Shown: positions 7,663 through 14,316 of the stretch, in pieces | How positions within the stretch are numbered: position 1 is the stretch's first letter | Layout: every line of letters begins with the position of its first letter | Assembly: GCA_900545785.1 (NCBI GenBank) | Contig: URAA01000013.1 | Location: 1-19,830 of the forward strand | Length of the DNA stretch: 19,830 bases | Source: an uncultured Dialister sp. | GTDB lineage: Bacteria; Bacillota; Negativicutes; Veillonellales; Dialisteraceae | Direction: 5' to 3' | Made by a program: the position numbers and the translations under genes | Notes under the pieces: model-generated | What the model was told of the DNA's origin: nothing | Seen by the model: only the letters and a program-made list of their open reading frames with translations | Database searches by the model: none

Positions 7663-9051
7663 TTATTTTGTTTCCCGTGAAACATGAGAATTTTTCCTGA
7701 AGCGGATCCCCGGAAGAAGGAGAAGGAAGCTTGCCATAAGTCCCGGGAAAAGAGGATTTCCCACTTCGGGAAGGAAGAGGGACAGAAGGGATACCGCCGT
7801 GCTTCCTGCCATGGAAATAAGAACCCGGCTTTTTTCCAAACGGTGAGGAAAGAAAATCGCCAAAGTGAAAGGAAGAAAGATGCCTCCTCCTCGGAGCGCC
7901 ATGGAGAGATAATTCCAGAAAAGAATTTCCGATCCTCTGTTCATGATCGCAAGGGCAAAGGAGAGAATCATGACGGAAAGGACGGACATCCTTGTGATGA
8001 GGAGCGTTTTTTTATCATCTTTCATGGGAATGAAATAAGGAAGAATATCTTTTGAAATCATCGTTCCGATACCGAGAGACAGGCCGCCGATGCTCCCCAG
8101 AAGGGAAAGGACGATACCGCCCAAAGCAAGCCCTGCGATGAGGGGCGGTGCATAATGAATGAGAAAAAGAGGAAGGACGAGGATCGGCGTTGCAGAAGGT
8201 TCGGCAACGGACATATACATCCCTGCGGCAACGGAAGGAAGGCCCACGGGGATCGTGATGAGCGCCGCAAGGAAACAGCCTTTTGCCGCTTCCTTCGGAG
8301 TGAGGGCGGAAAAAATGCACTGGATATACGTCTGGGTGCAAAGGATTCCGATGATGACCGAAAACAGGGCGGAAAGAGAAGAAGAAAGACCGTTTCCGAA
8401 AAGATGAAAATTTCGAAGAGGAATCGTATCAATGTCGGGAGAAGTCATCAAAAAATAAAGAGCATAACCGCCTGCAGCGAAAAGGGAAATAAAAAGGATC
8501 GCCGTTTTTAAAAGTCCTTCCACGGCGGCACCTTTCATACCACCGAAAAGAGTGTACAAGATGACAAGGATCATGAGAAGGAAAGCGGCAGGTACGGGAG
8601 AAATTCGGAAAAGAGAAGAAATGATTTCTATTCCCGGAAGGGCGCTTGCCACGGCGGAAAGAAGAATGCCGAGAGAGGAAATCACCGACGCAAGGAGGCC
8701 TCCCGTTTTTCCGTAGTGAAGAGACAGAAATTCGGGGATCGTCACCAGTGACGTTTCACGAAGACGGCGGGCGTAGAAAAGTCCCATGATGATGAAAGCG
8801 ATGCCGCTTCCCAAAGTGAACCACCACCCCGAAAGGCCTTGTGAATACGCAAGCTGTGCCGTCCCTGCCGTCGCCCCTCCGCCGATGATCGTCCCTGCGA
8901 TGCTTCCTGCCACAAAAGGTGCTTTGGCAGAACGGCCGGACAGCGAATATCCCGACGAGGACCGGATGGAAGAAGACGCATGATATCCCGCTCCGATGAC
9001 GAGAAAAATGACGGCGCTCATGATGCATATATGAAGAAAGGTAAGTTCCAA
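7663..9051 (-). CDS. Sodium:solute symporter family (SSS) transporter
   Basis: A 462-residue inner membrane protein with about 12-13 hydrophobic segments, fitting the SSS family (LeuT-like fold) that couples Na+ entry to uptake of sugars, proline, pantothenate or similar solutes. Family signs: the Gly/Thr-rich stretch GSIAGTIIGGGATAGTAQLAY (about 49-69, sodium-site region), RRLRETSLVTIPEFLSLHYG (about 95-114, the conserved TIPEFL pattern) and LYTLFGGMKG (about 165-174). The substrate cannot be read from sequence. The start is TTG at 9051, with AAAGGAG 9 nt upstream; the next ATG, ten codons on, has no such site. The last codons (HVSRET) are parS site 3, so the coding end and a centromere site coincide. 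It is the only gene inside the parS cluster and points away from parAB. Confidence 0.88.
   Translation of the reverse strand: MELTFLHICIMSAVIFLVIGAGYHASSSIRSSSGYSLSGRSAKAPFVAGSIAGTIIGGGATAGTAQLAYSQGLSGWWFTLGSGIAFIIMGLFYARRLRETSLVTIPEFLSLHYGKTGGLLASVISSLGILLSAVASALPGIEIISSLFRISPVPAAFLLMILVILYTLFGGMKGAAVEGLLKTAILFISLFAAGGYALYFLMTSPDIDTIPLRNFHLFGNGLSSSLSALFSVIIGILCTQTYIQCIFSALTPKEAAKGCFLAALITIPVGLPSVAAGMYMSVAEPSATPILVLPLFLIHYAPPLIAGLALGGIVLSLLGSIGGLSLGIGTMISKDILPYFIPMKDDKKTLLITRMSVLSVMILSFALAIMNRGSEILFWNYLSMALRGGGIFLPFTLAIFFPHRLEKSRVLISMAGSTAVSLLSLFLPEVGNPLFPGLMASFLLLLPGIRFRKNSHVSRETK
7669..7684. promoter_or_regulatory. parS: parS site 3, inside the symporter 3' end
   Basis: TGTTTCCCGTGAAACA followed by TGAGA. 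It overlaps the last sense codons of the leftward symporter gene, which read H-V-S-R-E-T-K-stop. Confidence 0.9.
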
Positions 9052-9074
9052 ACAGATCAGCTCCTTTTCATTTC

Positions 9075-9080
9075 ATTATA
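9075..9080 (-). promoter_or_regulatory. -10 element of the symporter gene
   Basis: TATAAT on the minus strand, about 24 nt before the TTG start; no convincing -35 is visible upstream. Confidence 0.45.
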
Positions 9081-9169
9081 ACAAAAGGAAAGAGAAATAT
9101 CGGGGAAAAGGGAAAATCATTTTCAGTCAGTTGTCATCTTATCATCTTTTGAATGGAAGGTTTGAAAAA

Positions 9170-9185
9170 TGTTTCCCGTGAAACA
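9170..9185. promoter_or_regulatory. parS: parS site 4
   Basis: TGTTTCCCGTGAAACA followed by TGAGA, about 120 nt upstream of the symporter start. Confidence 0.9.
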
Positions 9186-9450
9186 TGAGAAATGAATTTT
9201 GAAATAAGAAAGGAAAAAATAATTTATCAAAAACGAGCTCCTCTTATTTTTCAGATAAGGAAGAAATAATTTCCGCCGCCCTTTCTTTTTGACGGGAGCA
9301 AAACGAGATATTTTTGAAATGAGACTTTTATCGGAAGGACTGATTTTCTTATTTTTTGAAACGGCAGATCCGAAAATAATATTTCCTTACAAAAGAGAAA
9401 GAGTTCCTTTTTCAAACAGCAAAAATCATTCCGATGAGGAGACGTCAATT

Positions 9451-9466
9451 TGTTTCCCGTGAAACA
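9451..9466. promoter_or_regulatory. parS: parS site 5
   Basis: TGTTTCCCGTGAAACA followed by TGAGA, about 160 nt before the parA promoter; the copy closest to parAB. Confidence 0.9.
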
Positions 9467-9626
9467 TGAGACAAAGATTTCTTGAAACCGAATTTCCCGA
9501 GGAGGAAAAAAGGACGCCCTTTTCATGGAAAGAGAGAGGCTGAATTTTTTGAAAAAGGGTTTTCCCTAAGGAGAAATGATTTTCAGGATGCCGTTTTCTT
9601 CCGTAAAGACGGGGAAAATCGTCCCC

Positions 9627-9655
9627 TTACGATGAAATAGGTCATGTGTTATAAT
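9627..9655 (+). promoter_or_regulatory. Promoter of the parAB operon
   Basis: TTACGA (9627-9632), a 17-nt spacer and an extended -10 TGTTATAAT (9647-9655). The predicted transcription start near 9662 would exclude the upstream TTG at 9660 as a start codon. Confidence 0.7.
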
Positions 9656-9686
9656 AGGGTTGGTTTATCATGAAAGGATGGAAATC

Positions 9687-10445
9687 ATGGGGAGAATCAT
9701 CAGCATCATCAACCAGAAGGGCGGCGTGGGCAAAACGACCACGGCAGTGAATTTATCCGCCTACTTGGCAGACAAAGGATATAAGACGCTTCTTGTGGAC
9801 GGCGATTCGCAGGGAAACGCTACGAGCGGCCTTTCGAAAAATGTCACCGTCAGGGCCACCGTGTATGATGTGCTTTTGAATGATGAAAACCCGGATAACG
9901 CCATCGTGAAGACGAATATTAAAAACCTTTTTCTTCTGCCCTCTTCCATCGATCTGGCAGGGGCGGAAATAGAAATGGTGGCCATGGAAAATCGGGAATT
10001 TCTCATGAAAAAGAAACTCGACGAAGTGAAAGACCGCTATGATTTCATTTTCATCGACTGCCCCCCGTCTTTAGGCCTCATGACATTGAATACCCTCGTG
10101 GCGTCCGAATCGGTGCTGATTCCCATCCAGGCGGAATTTTATGCACTGGAAGGGCTGACCCAGCTGATGAAAACCATTCAGACCGTGACAAGGAAATTCA
10201 ATCCTTCCCTTTCCGTATTCGGCATTTTGCTCACCATGTTTGACGGCAGGATGAACCTGTCCCTCCAAGTGGCGGACGAAGTCAAGAAATATTTCGGAGA
10301 CAAAGTATTCAAGACGGTGATCCCCCGGTCGGTGAAACTTTCGGAAGCGCCGGGTTTCGGGGAATCCATACTGACCTATGCCCCCCGTTCCAAAGGGGCG
10401 GAAGCATATAAAAAATTATCTCGCGAGGTGATAAAACGTGCCTAA
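9687..10445 (+). CDS. parA: Chromosome segregation ATPase ParA/Soj
   Basis: Deviant-Walker ATPase that, with ParB on parS, moves replicated origins apart and in many Firmicutes also affects DnaA activity. From ATG 9687 the protein has 252 residues. The Walker A' loop KGGVGKTT is at 11-18 with the signature lysine K11. DGDSQGNATSG follows at 38-48, where most relatives have DxDPQ. Walker B is FIFIDCPPS at about 115-123. The frame is open upstream to a TTG at 9660, but ATG 9687 gives the family's usual start (MGRIISIINQKGG), has AAAGGA 8 nt upstream and lies after the predicted transcription start. Its end overlaps parB by 8 nt. Confidence 0.95.
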   Translation: MGRIISIINQKGGVGKTTTAVNLSAYLADKGYKTLLVDGDSQGNATSGLSKNVTVRATVYDVLLNDENPDNAIVKTNIKNLFLLPSSIDLAGAEIEMVAMENREFLMKKKLDEVKDRYDFIFIDCPPSLGLMTLNTLVASESVLIPIQAEFYALEGLTQLMKTIQTVTRKFNPSLSVFGILLTMFDGRMNLSLQVADEVKKYFGDKVFKTVIPRSVKLSEAPGFGESILTYAPRSKGAEAYKKLSREVIKRA

Positions 10446-11286
10446 ATTAAGAAAATTGGGAAAAGGACTCGATGCACTGTTCGGCGAGGACAAAGAGGAA
10501 AAAGCAACGGAATTTATTTCCACCGCCCTCATCGTTCCCAATGAATGGCAGCCTCGACGGGAATTTGAACCGGGCGCCTTGCAGTCTCTTTCGGATTCCA
10601 TCAAAGAGCACGGCGTGGTCCAGCCCGTCATTGTAAGAAAAAAAGATGATCATTACGAACTCATCGCAGGAGAAAGACGCCTCCGCGCCGCCGAGCTGGC
10701 AGGACTTACGGAAATCCCCGCCCTTGTACGGGAATACACCGATCAGGAAACGGCGGAAATTGCCCTCATTGAAAATTTACAAAGAGAAGATCTGAACCCT
10801 TTGGAAGAGGGCATGGCGTATCAGCGGATGATCGACGAATATAAATTTACCCAGGAAAAAATGGCGTCCCTTATCGGGAAAAGCCGTTCCTATGTGACAA
10901 ATATGATCCGCCTTCTCGACTTATGCGACGAAGTGAAAGAATTGATATTTGCAAAAAAACTGACTGCCGGACAGGCAAGACCTCTCTTAGGTCTTCCGAG
11001 CGGAGCGGAGCAGGCGGCACTGGCAAGACGGATCGTGGAAGAAGATCTGTCGGCACGAAAAATAGAAGAAATCCTCCGCAACGGCAAAACGGGAAAAAAA
11101 CAGACAACGGAAAATAAAGCCGACGCCCATCTCCGTGAACTGGAAGAAAACCTCCTCATGGCGGTGGGAACAAAGGTCCGCATCAAGATAGGAAAAGGAA
11201 AAAACAGCCACCGCGGCACGATTTCCCTTTTCTTCAAAAACGATCAGGAATTTGAGCGGATCACAAACATTCTGAGGGGTGAATAA
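10438..11286 (+). CDS. parB: Chromosome partitioning protein ParB/Spo0J
   Basis: CTP-dependent DNA clamp that loads at parS and spreads, recruiting SMC and stimulating ParA. 282 residues. The N-terminal LGKGLDALFG motif (7-16) is the ParA-contacting region. The CTP-binding motif GERRLR is at 78-83 and ENLQREDLNPLEE at 112-124. A helix-turn-helix (TQEKMASLIGKSRSYVTNMIRLL, about 138-160) recognises parS. The C-terminal dimer domain ends in FKNDQEFERITNILRG. The start is GTG, overlapping the end of parA, with GAGGTGAT 5 nt upstream inside parA, so the two are translationally coupled. Its probable targets are the five parS copies upstream. Confidence 0.95.
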   Translation: MPKLRKLGKGLDALFGEDKEEKATEFISTALIVPNEWQPRREFEPGALQSLSDSIKEHGVVQPVIVRKKDDHYELIAGERRLRAAELAGLTEIPALVREYTDQETAEIALIENLQREDLNPLEEGMAYQRMIDEYKFTQEKMASLIGKSRSYVTNMIRLLDLCDEVKELIFAKKLTAGQARPLLGLPSGAEQAALARRIVEEDLSARKIEEILRNGKTGKKQTTENKADAHLRELEENLLMAVGTKVRIKIGKGKNSHRGTISLFFKNDQEFERITNILRGE

Positions 11287-11287
11287 G

Positions 11288-11863
11288 ATGGACATGTGGA
11301 ATTTCAGCGTCGATTATCAGGGCGTATACTCCGTCTTGGGAGTCATCCTCATCGTCCTCCTCCTCTTCCTTATCGCCCAGTTCATCCTCCTGCGGTCAAG
11401 AGTGAACAGGCTTCACAATAAATACAGATATTTCATGGCAGGTGAAGAAGGGAAATCTTTGGAACTGAAACTGTCCACGGAAATCCGCCAGCTTCGGGAC
11501 ATGGTGGAATCATCGGAAAGCATGCTCCATCAGCAGGAACTTCTGGCGACCATGCAGCTCCAGTCCTTCCAGAAAACGGCGCTCGTCCGGTATGACGCTT
11601 TCGACGATACGGGAGACAAACTTTCCTTCTCCCTCGCTCTCCTGGACGGAAAAAATAACGGCGTCGTCATTTCCTCCCTCACAGGGCAGGACACGTCCCG
11701 TATGTACGCCAAAGAAATCAGAGGCGGAGAAGCCCGGGAATCCCTCTCCGCAGAAGAAGCGGAAAGCATCCGCCTTGCCATGACCACCCTCATGCCCGAT
11801 ATGGCGGAACGAAGCGCAGGTAACGAAAACGCTTCCCTCAGAATCGACAGGACGGACAATTAA
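11288..11863 (+). CDS. DUF4446 family membrane protein
   Basis: A 191-residue protein of unknown role that commonly follows parB in Firmicutes. One transmembrane helix is near the N-terminus (about 13-36), then a helical stretch NRLHNKYRYFMAGEEGKSLE and a coiled-coil-like region. The conserved core is ALVRYDAFDDTGDKLSFSLALLD followed by NNGVVISSLTGQDTSRMYAKEI, the family hallmark. ATG 11288 is chosen because AGGGGTGA lies just upstream; a GTG at 11279 in the same frame falls within that ribosome site. It starts 1 nt after the parB stop, so it belongs to the operon. Confidence 0.85.
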   Translation: MDMWNFSVDYQGVYSVLGVILIVLLLFLIAQFILLRSRVNRLHNKYRYFMAGEEGKSLELKLSTEIRQLRDMVESSESMLHQQELLATMQLQSFQKTALVRYDAFDDTGDKLSFSLALLDGKNNGVVISSLTGQDTSRMYAKEIRGGEARESLSAEEAESIRLAMTTLMPDMAERSAGNENASLRIDRTDN

Positions 11864-11885
11864 TCCTTAGAAACGAAGGAATTTT

Positions 11886-12788
11886 ATGATTAAACAAGAA
11901 AATCAGGAAACCGGAGAAATCACGGTCACTCTCACGGGAGAAGAAGTGAAAAAATACAAGCTCTACGCCACAGGCCTCGCGGCACTCATGGTCCTTTCCA
12001 TAGGCGGAGCGGCTTGGTCGGTCCTTTCCATGACTTCTCTCCGGAGCGAAAACGAGCTTTACAGAAACCAGCTGAAAATGGCTGACGAAAAAATGAAAGA
12101 TCTGGAAAGCAAGACACAGACGGTTGAAAAAATCAGCGAACAGCTGCAAAATCTGATGAATACCCCCTCTCAGGATTCACAAAACGGCATCGGCGGCGCA
12201 TCCACCGTGCCCGATATTGCAAGAACGGAAAATACGGAAAGACGGCGGTTCAAAAGCATCGGCGAACTTCTGAAACAAATCCGCAGCCTTGACGAAAGAC
12301 TGGACAAACAAATCAAACTGCTCGTCGACCTGAGATCGGAATTCATGAACCGCAGCTACGGCGTATCAGGCCTCACCTTCGAAGAAAACGGCCCCGAACC
12401 CGTCGCATGGCCCGTAAGAGGATCCATCTCAAGCTACTACGGCTATCGGGGAAGCCCCGGCGGCTACGGCTCCTCCTACCATGAAGGCGTGGACATAGCA
12501 GGCGACTACGGCATGCCCATCTCCGCCACCGCACCGGGCATCGTAAGCTATGCAGGCTGGGTGGACGGCTACGGCTACCTGGTAGAAGTGAAACACGCCA
12601 ACGGCTTCGTCACCCGATACGGCCACAACTCAGCCATTCTCGTAAAAGAAGGCCAAAACGTAGACCGCGGCACCGTCGTCGCCCTCATGGGAAGCACAGG
12701 AAACAGCACGGGCCCCCACTGCCACTATGAAGTGCGGATCAACGGAAATTCCGTCGACCCCCTCTACTCCCTTCAAGGACAATACTGA
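11886..12788 (+). CDS. M23 (LytM-type) peptidoglycan endopeptidase
   Basis: A 300-residue cell-wall hydrolase or activator anchored in the inner membrane. A single transmembrane helix is at about 27-48 after a short cytoplasmic tail, then a coiled coil (about 50-90 and 120-155). The C-terminal zinc metallopeptidase domain (about 172-292) keeps the ligands and catalytic residues: H199 and D203 in HEGVD, H247 in YGHNS, and H278/H280 in HCH. The Gly/Tyr-rich loop before H199 is typical. The coiled coil plus an intact LytM domain resembles enzymes acting at division or during growth. AAGGAA precedes the ATG. It is the last gene of the parAB operon and is followed by a terminator. Confidence 0.9.
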   Translation: MIKQENQETGEITVTLTGEEVKKYKLYATGLAALMVLSIGGAAWSVLSMTSLRSENELYRNQLKMADEKMKDLESKTQTVEKISEQLQNLMNTPSQDSQNGIGGASTVPDIARTENTERRRFKSIGELLKQIRSLDERLDKQIKLLVDLRSEFMNRSYGVSGLTFEENGPEPVAWPVRGSISSYYGYRGSPGGYGSSYHEGVDIAGDYGMPISATAPGIVSYAGWVDGYGYLVEVKHANGFVTRYGHNSAILVKEGQNVDRGTVVALMGSTGNSTGPHCHYEVRINGNSVDPLYSLQGQY

Positions 12789-12795
12789 CACCAAA

Positions 12796-12829
12796 AGATC
12801 CGTTCTCTCGAAGGGGACGGATTTTTTTT
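12796..12829 (+). terminator. Terminator of the parAB operon
   Basis: ATCCGTTCTC (12798-12807) pairs over 10 bp, including two G-T pairs, with GGGGACGGAT (12813-12822) around a 5-nt loop, followed by eight T. Confidence 0.9.
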
Positions 12830-12856
12830 AATTCATAAAAAGAAAAGAGAACAAAA

Positions 12857-13894
12857 ATGACAGAAGAAAAACTGTATTTCGCCTCAGACTACATGGAAGG
12901 CGCCCTTCCGGACATACTGAAAAGACTGGAAGAAACAAATATGGAACAGACCGCAGGCTACGGAGAAGACGAATATTCCGCCCAAGCAAAAGAAAAAATA
13001 AAAAAAGCCTGCAACGCCCCGGAAGCAGACATTTATTTCCTCATCGGCGGAACACAGACAAACCTTCTTGCCATCAGCGCCCTTCTCTCCCCGTGGCAAG
13101 GCGTCATGGCAACGGAAACGGGCCATATCGCCGTCCACGAAGCAGGCGCCATCGAGCACGGCGGCCACAAAGTACTGACACTTCCCCATAAAAACGGAAA
13201 AATAGAAGCAAAAGACATCGCCTCGTGCATCAAAAAATGGGAAGACGATGCAAACAGAGACCACATGGTGATGCCCGGTATGGTCTACCTCTCCCACCCG
13301 ACCGAATACGGCACCCTGTACACCAAAAAAGAACTGGAAGACATCAGCGCCGTCTGCCGTGAAAAGAAAATCCCCCTCTACCTAGACGGCGCAAGACTTG
13401 CCTATGCCTTAGGATCGGAAGAAAACGAACTCACCCTTCCCGACATAGCCCGCCTTTGCGATGCCTTCTACATCGGCGGAACAAAATGCGGCACCCTCTT
13501 CGGCGAAGCCTTAGTATTTCCAAAAGCGGAAACGGCCCCGCACTTCATTTCTTTCATGAAAATGAAAGGCGCCGTCCTCGCAAAAGGCAGGATCACCGGC
13601 ATCCAGTTTGACACCCTCTTCACGAATGACCTCTACACAAAAGCAGGAAGACACGGCGTAGAAACGGCAAACCTCATCAGAAAAGCACTCAAAGAAAAAG
13701 GATACGAACAAGTTTATGAAAACAACACAAACCAGATATTCCTCGTCCTTTCCGAAGAAAAACTGAAACAATTAGAAAAACATATCACCTTCGGCTTCTG
13801 GGAAAACAAAGAAGAGGGCAAAAAAATCATGCGCATAGCCACAAGCTGGGCAACAAAAAAAGAAGACGCAGAAAAACTGATCAACCTCCTGTAG
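12857..13894 (+). CDS. Threonine aldolase family PLP enzyme
   Basis: PLP-dependent enzyme of the low-specificity L-threonine aldolase/beta-eliminating lyase family, which cleaves L-threonine or L-allo-threonine to glycine and acetaldehyde. 345 residues. GGTQTNLLAI (64-73) is the cofactor phosphate loop. ETGHIAVHEAGA (87-98) carries the stacking His. LDGARLAYAL (176-185) holds D177 and R180 contacting the pyridine ring and substrate. GGTKCG (207-212) has K210 as the Schiff-base lysine. The ribosome site is weak (AAGAGAA), so expression may be low or depend on readthrough from the parAB operon. The exact substrate specificity cannot be read. Confidence 0.88.
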   Translation: MTEEKLYFASDYMEGALPDILKRLEETNMEQTAGYGEDEYSAQAKEKIKKACNAPEADIYFLIGGTQTNLLAISALLSPWQGVMATETGHIAVHEAGAIEHGGHKVLTLPHKNGKIEAKDIASCIKKWEDDANRDHMVMPGMVYLSHPTEYGTLYTKKELEDISAVCREKKIPLYLDGARLAYALGSEENELTLPDIARLCDAFYIGGTKCGTLFGEALVFPKAETAPHFISFMKMKGAVLAKGRITGIQFDTLFTNDLYTKAGRHGVETANLIRKALKEKGYEQVYENNTNQIFLVLSEEKLKQLEKHITFGFWENKEEGKKIMRIATSWATKKEDAEKLINLL

Positions 13895-13981
13895 AAAAAT
13901 AGAAATCAACCCGCCGATTTTCAAAGCAAAATCATAAAAAAAGGAAATGATGGAACAGGAAAAACGGATATAAAGAAAAAG

Positions 13982-14020
13982 AAAAAACTGTTCCAGAGTC
14001 GACTACCGGAACAGTTTTTT
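13982..14020. terminator. Bidirectional terminator between the aldolase gene and the islet
   Basis: AAAAAACTGTTCC (13982-13994) and GGAACAGTTTTTT (14008-14020) are perfect 13-bp arms with a 13-nt loop, giving T runs on both strands. It can stop the aldolase transcript and the leftward 45-residue gene. A further GGAACAG at 13952-13958 could compete for the CTGTTCC arm. Confidence 0.85.
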
Positions 14021-14021
14021 C

Positions 14022-14159
14022 TTATCTTGCTTTGTACCGTTCTATAGGAATACGTAACTTAAATGCTTTCAGCCCATAACTGCTGGCAAAGATACGTTTA
14101 CCTTTTACGGTAATATATGGAGTATAAATTATAATGTATGCTCCGTTTGAAGCTTCCAT
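14022..14159 (-). CDS. Small 45-residue protein of unknown function
   Basis: Starts with MEASNGAYIIIYTPYITVKG and ends in a basic tail. The core has a YITVKGKRIFA strand pair and an SSYGLKAF motif followed by a basic stretch. The pattern reminds me of small uncharacterised Firmicutes proteins, but I cannot name a family. It has an exceptionally complete ribosome site, AAAGGAGGTGATCC, ending 1 nt before the ATG, which is why this start is preferred over in-frame codons up to 14207. The stop lies 1 nt before a perfect terminator. It is 140 nt downstream of the 258-residue winged-helix-like gene on the same strand and may share its transcript. AT-rich base use differs from the neighbours. Confidence 0.65.
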   Translation of the reverse strand: MEASNGAYIIIYTPYITVKGKRIFASSYGLKAFKLRIPIERYKAR

Positions 14160-14194
14160 GGGATCACCTCCTTTTAAGTAGAAGTTTGTCCCTT

Positions 14195-14223
14195 TTGCAA
14201 CGTTCAAACGGATATGATATACT
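14195..14223 (+). promoter_or_regulatory. Strong rightward promoter inside the islet
   Basis: TTGCAA (14195-14200), a 17-nt spacer and the extended -10 TGATATACT (14215-14223). No protein gene follows on this strand before a terminator about 80 nt downstream. The -10 lies inside the left arm of a large inverted repeat. Confidence 0.6.
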
Positions 14224-14261
14224 TAATTTGCAGTGTATAAGTATAGTCGACTCATATCCGT
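14208..14261. repeat. Large imperfect inverted repeat (operator or RNA hairpin)
   Basis: Left arm ACGGATATGATATACTTA (14208-14225) pairs completely with TAAGTATA (14238-14245) and TCATATCCGT (14252-14261). The right arm is interrupted only by a 6-nt palindromic insert, GTCGAC. The 12-nt loop is 14226-14237. It covers the -10 of the rightward promoter, so it could be an operator. If transcribed leftward, it would fold as an 18-bp hairpin ahead of the 45-residue gene. Confidence 0.7.
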
Positions 14262-14316
14262 CGATTAGCAAGAGGGCCAGCCACGGAAGTGTGAGCTGGC
14301 TATTCTTGTTTTATTT
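14230..14316 (+). ncRNA. Candidate small RNA of about 85 nt
   Basis: Predicted from the extended -10 promoter at 14195-14223 and a terminator: GCCAGC (14276-14281) plus CAC pairs with GTG and GCTGGC (14295-14300), one bulged A, loop GGAAGT, then T-rich TATTCTTGTTTTATTT. The end is antisense to the last codons of the 258-residue gene. There is no start codon with a ribosome site inside. It matches no RNA family I recognise. Confidence 0.4.

Larger units (their letters stand above)
9082..9626. other. Non-coding parS region (right part)
   Basis: About 545 bases between the symporter promoter and the parA promoter, AT-rich and without a supported gene. It holds parS sites 4 and 5 and one segment (about 9350-9412) that resembles the repeats of the left part. 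The longest minus-strand frame (9251-9526) is Phe/Lys-rich and has no ribosome site. Confidence 0.6.

Noticed and set aside
14161..14174. GGATCACCTCCTTT on the plus strand, as at the 3' end of 16S rRNA
   Set aside because: No other 16S sequence precedes it; it is the complement of the ribosome site of the 45-residue gene.
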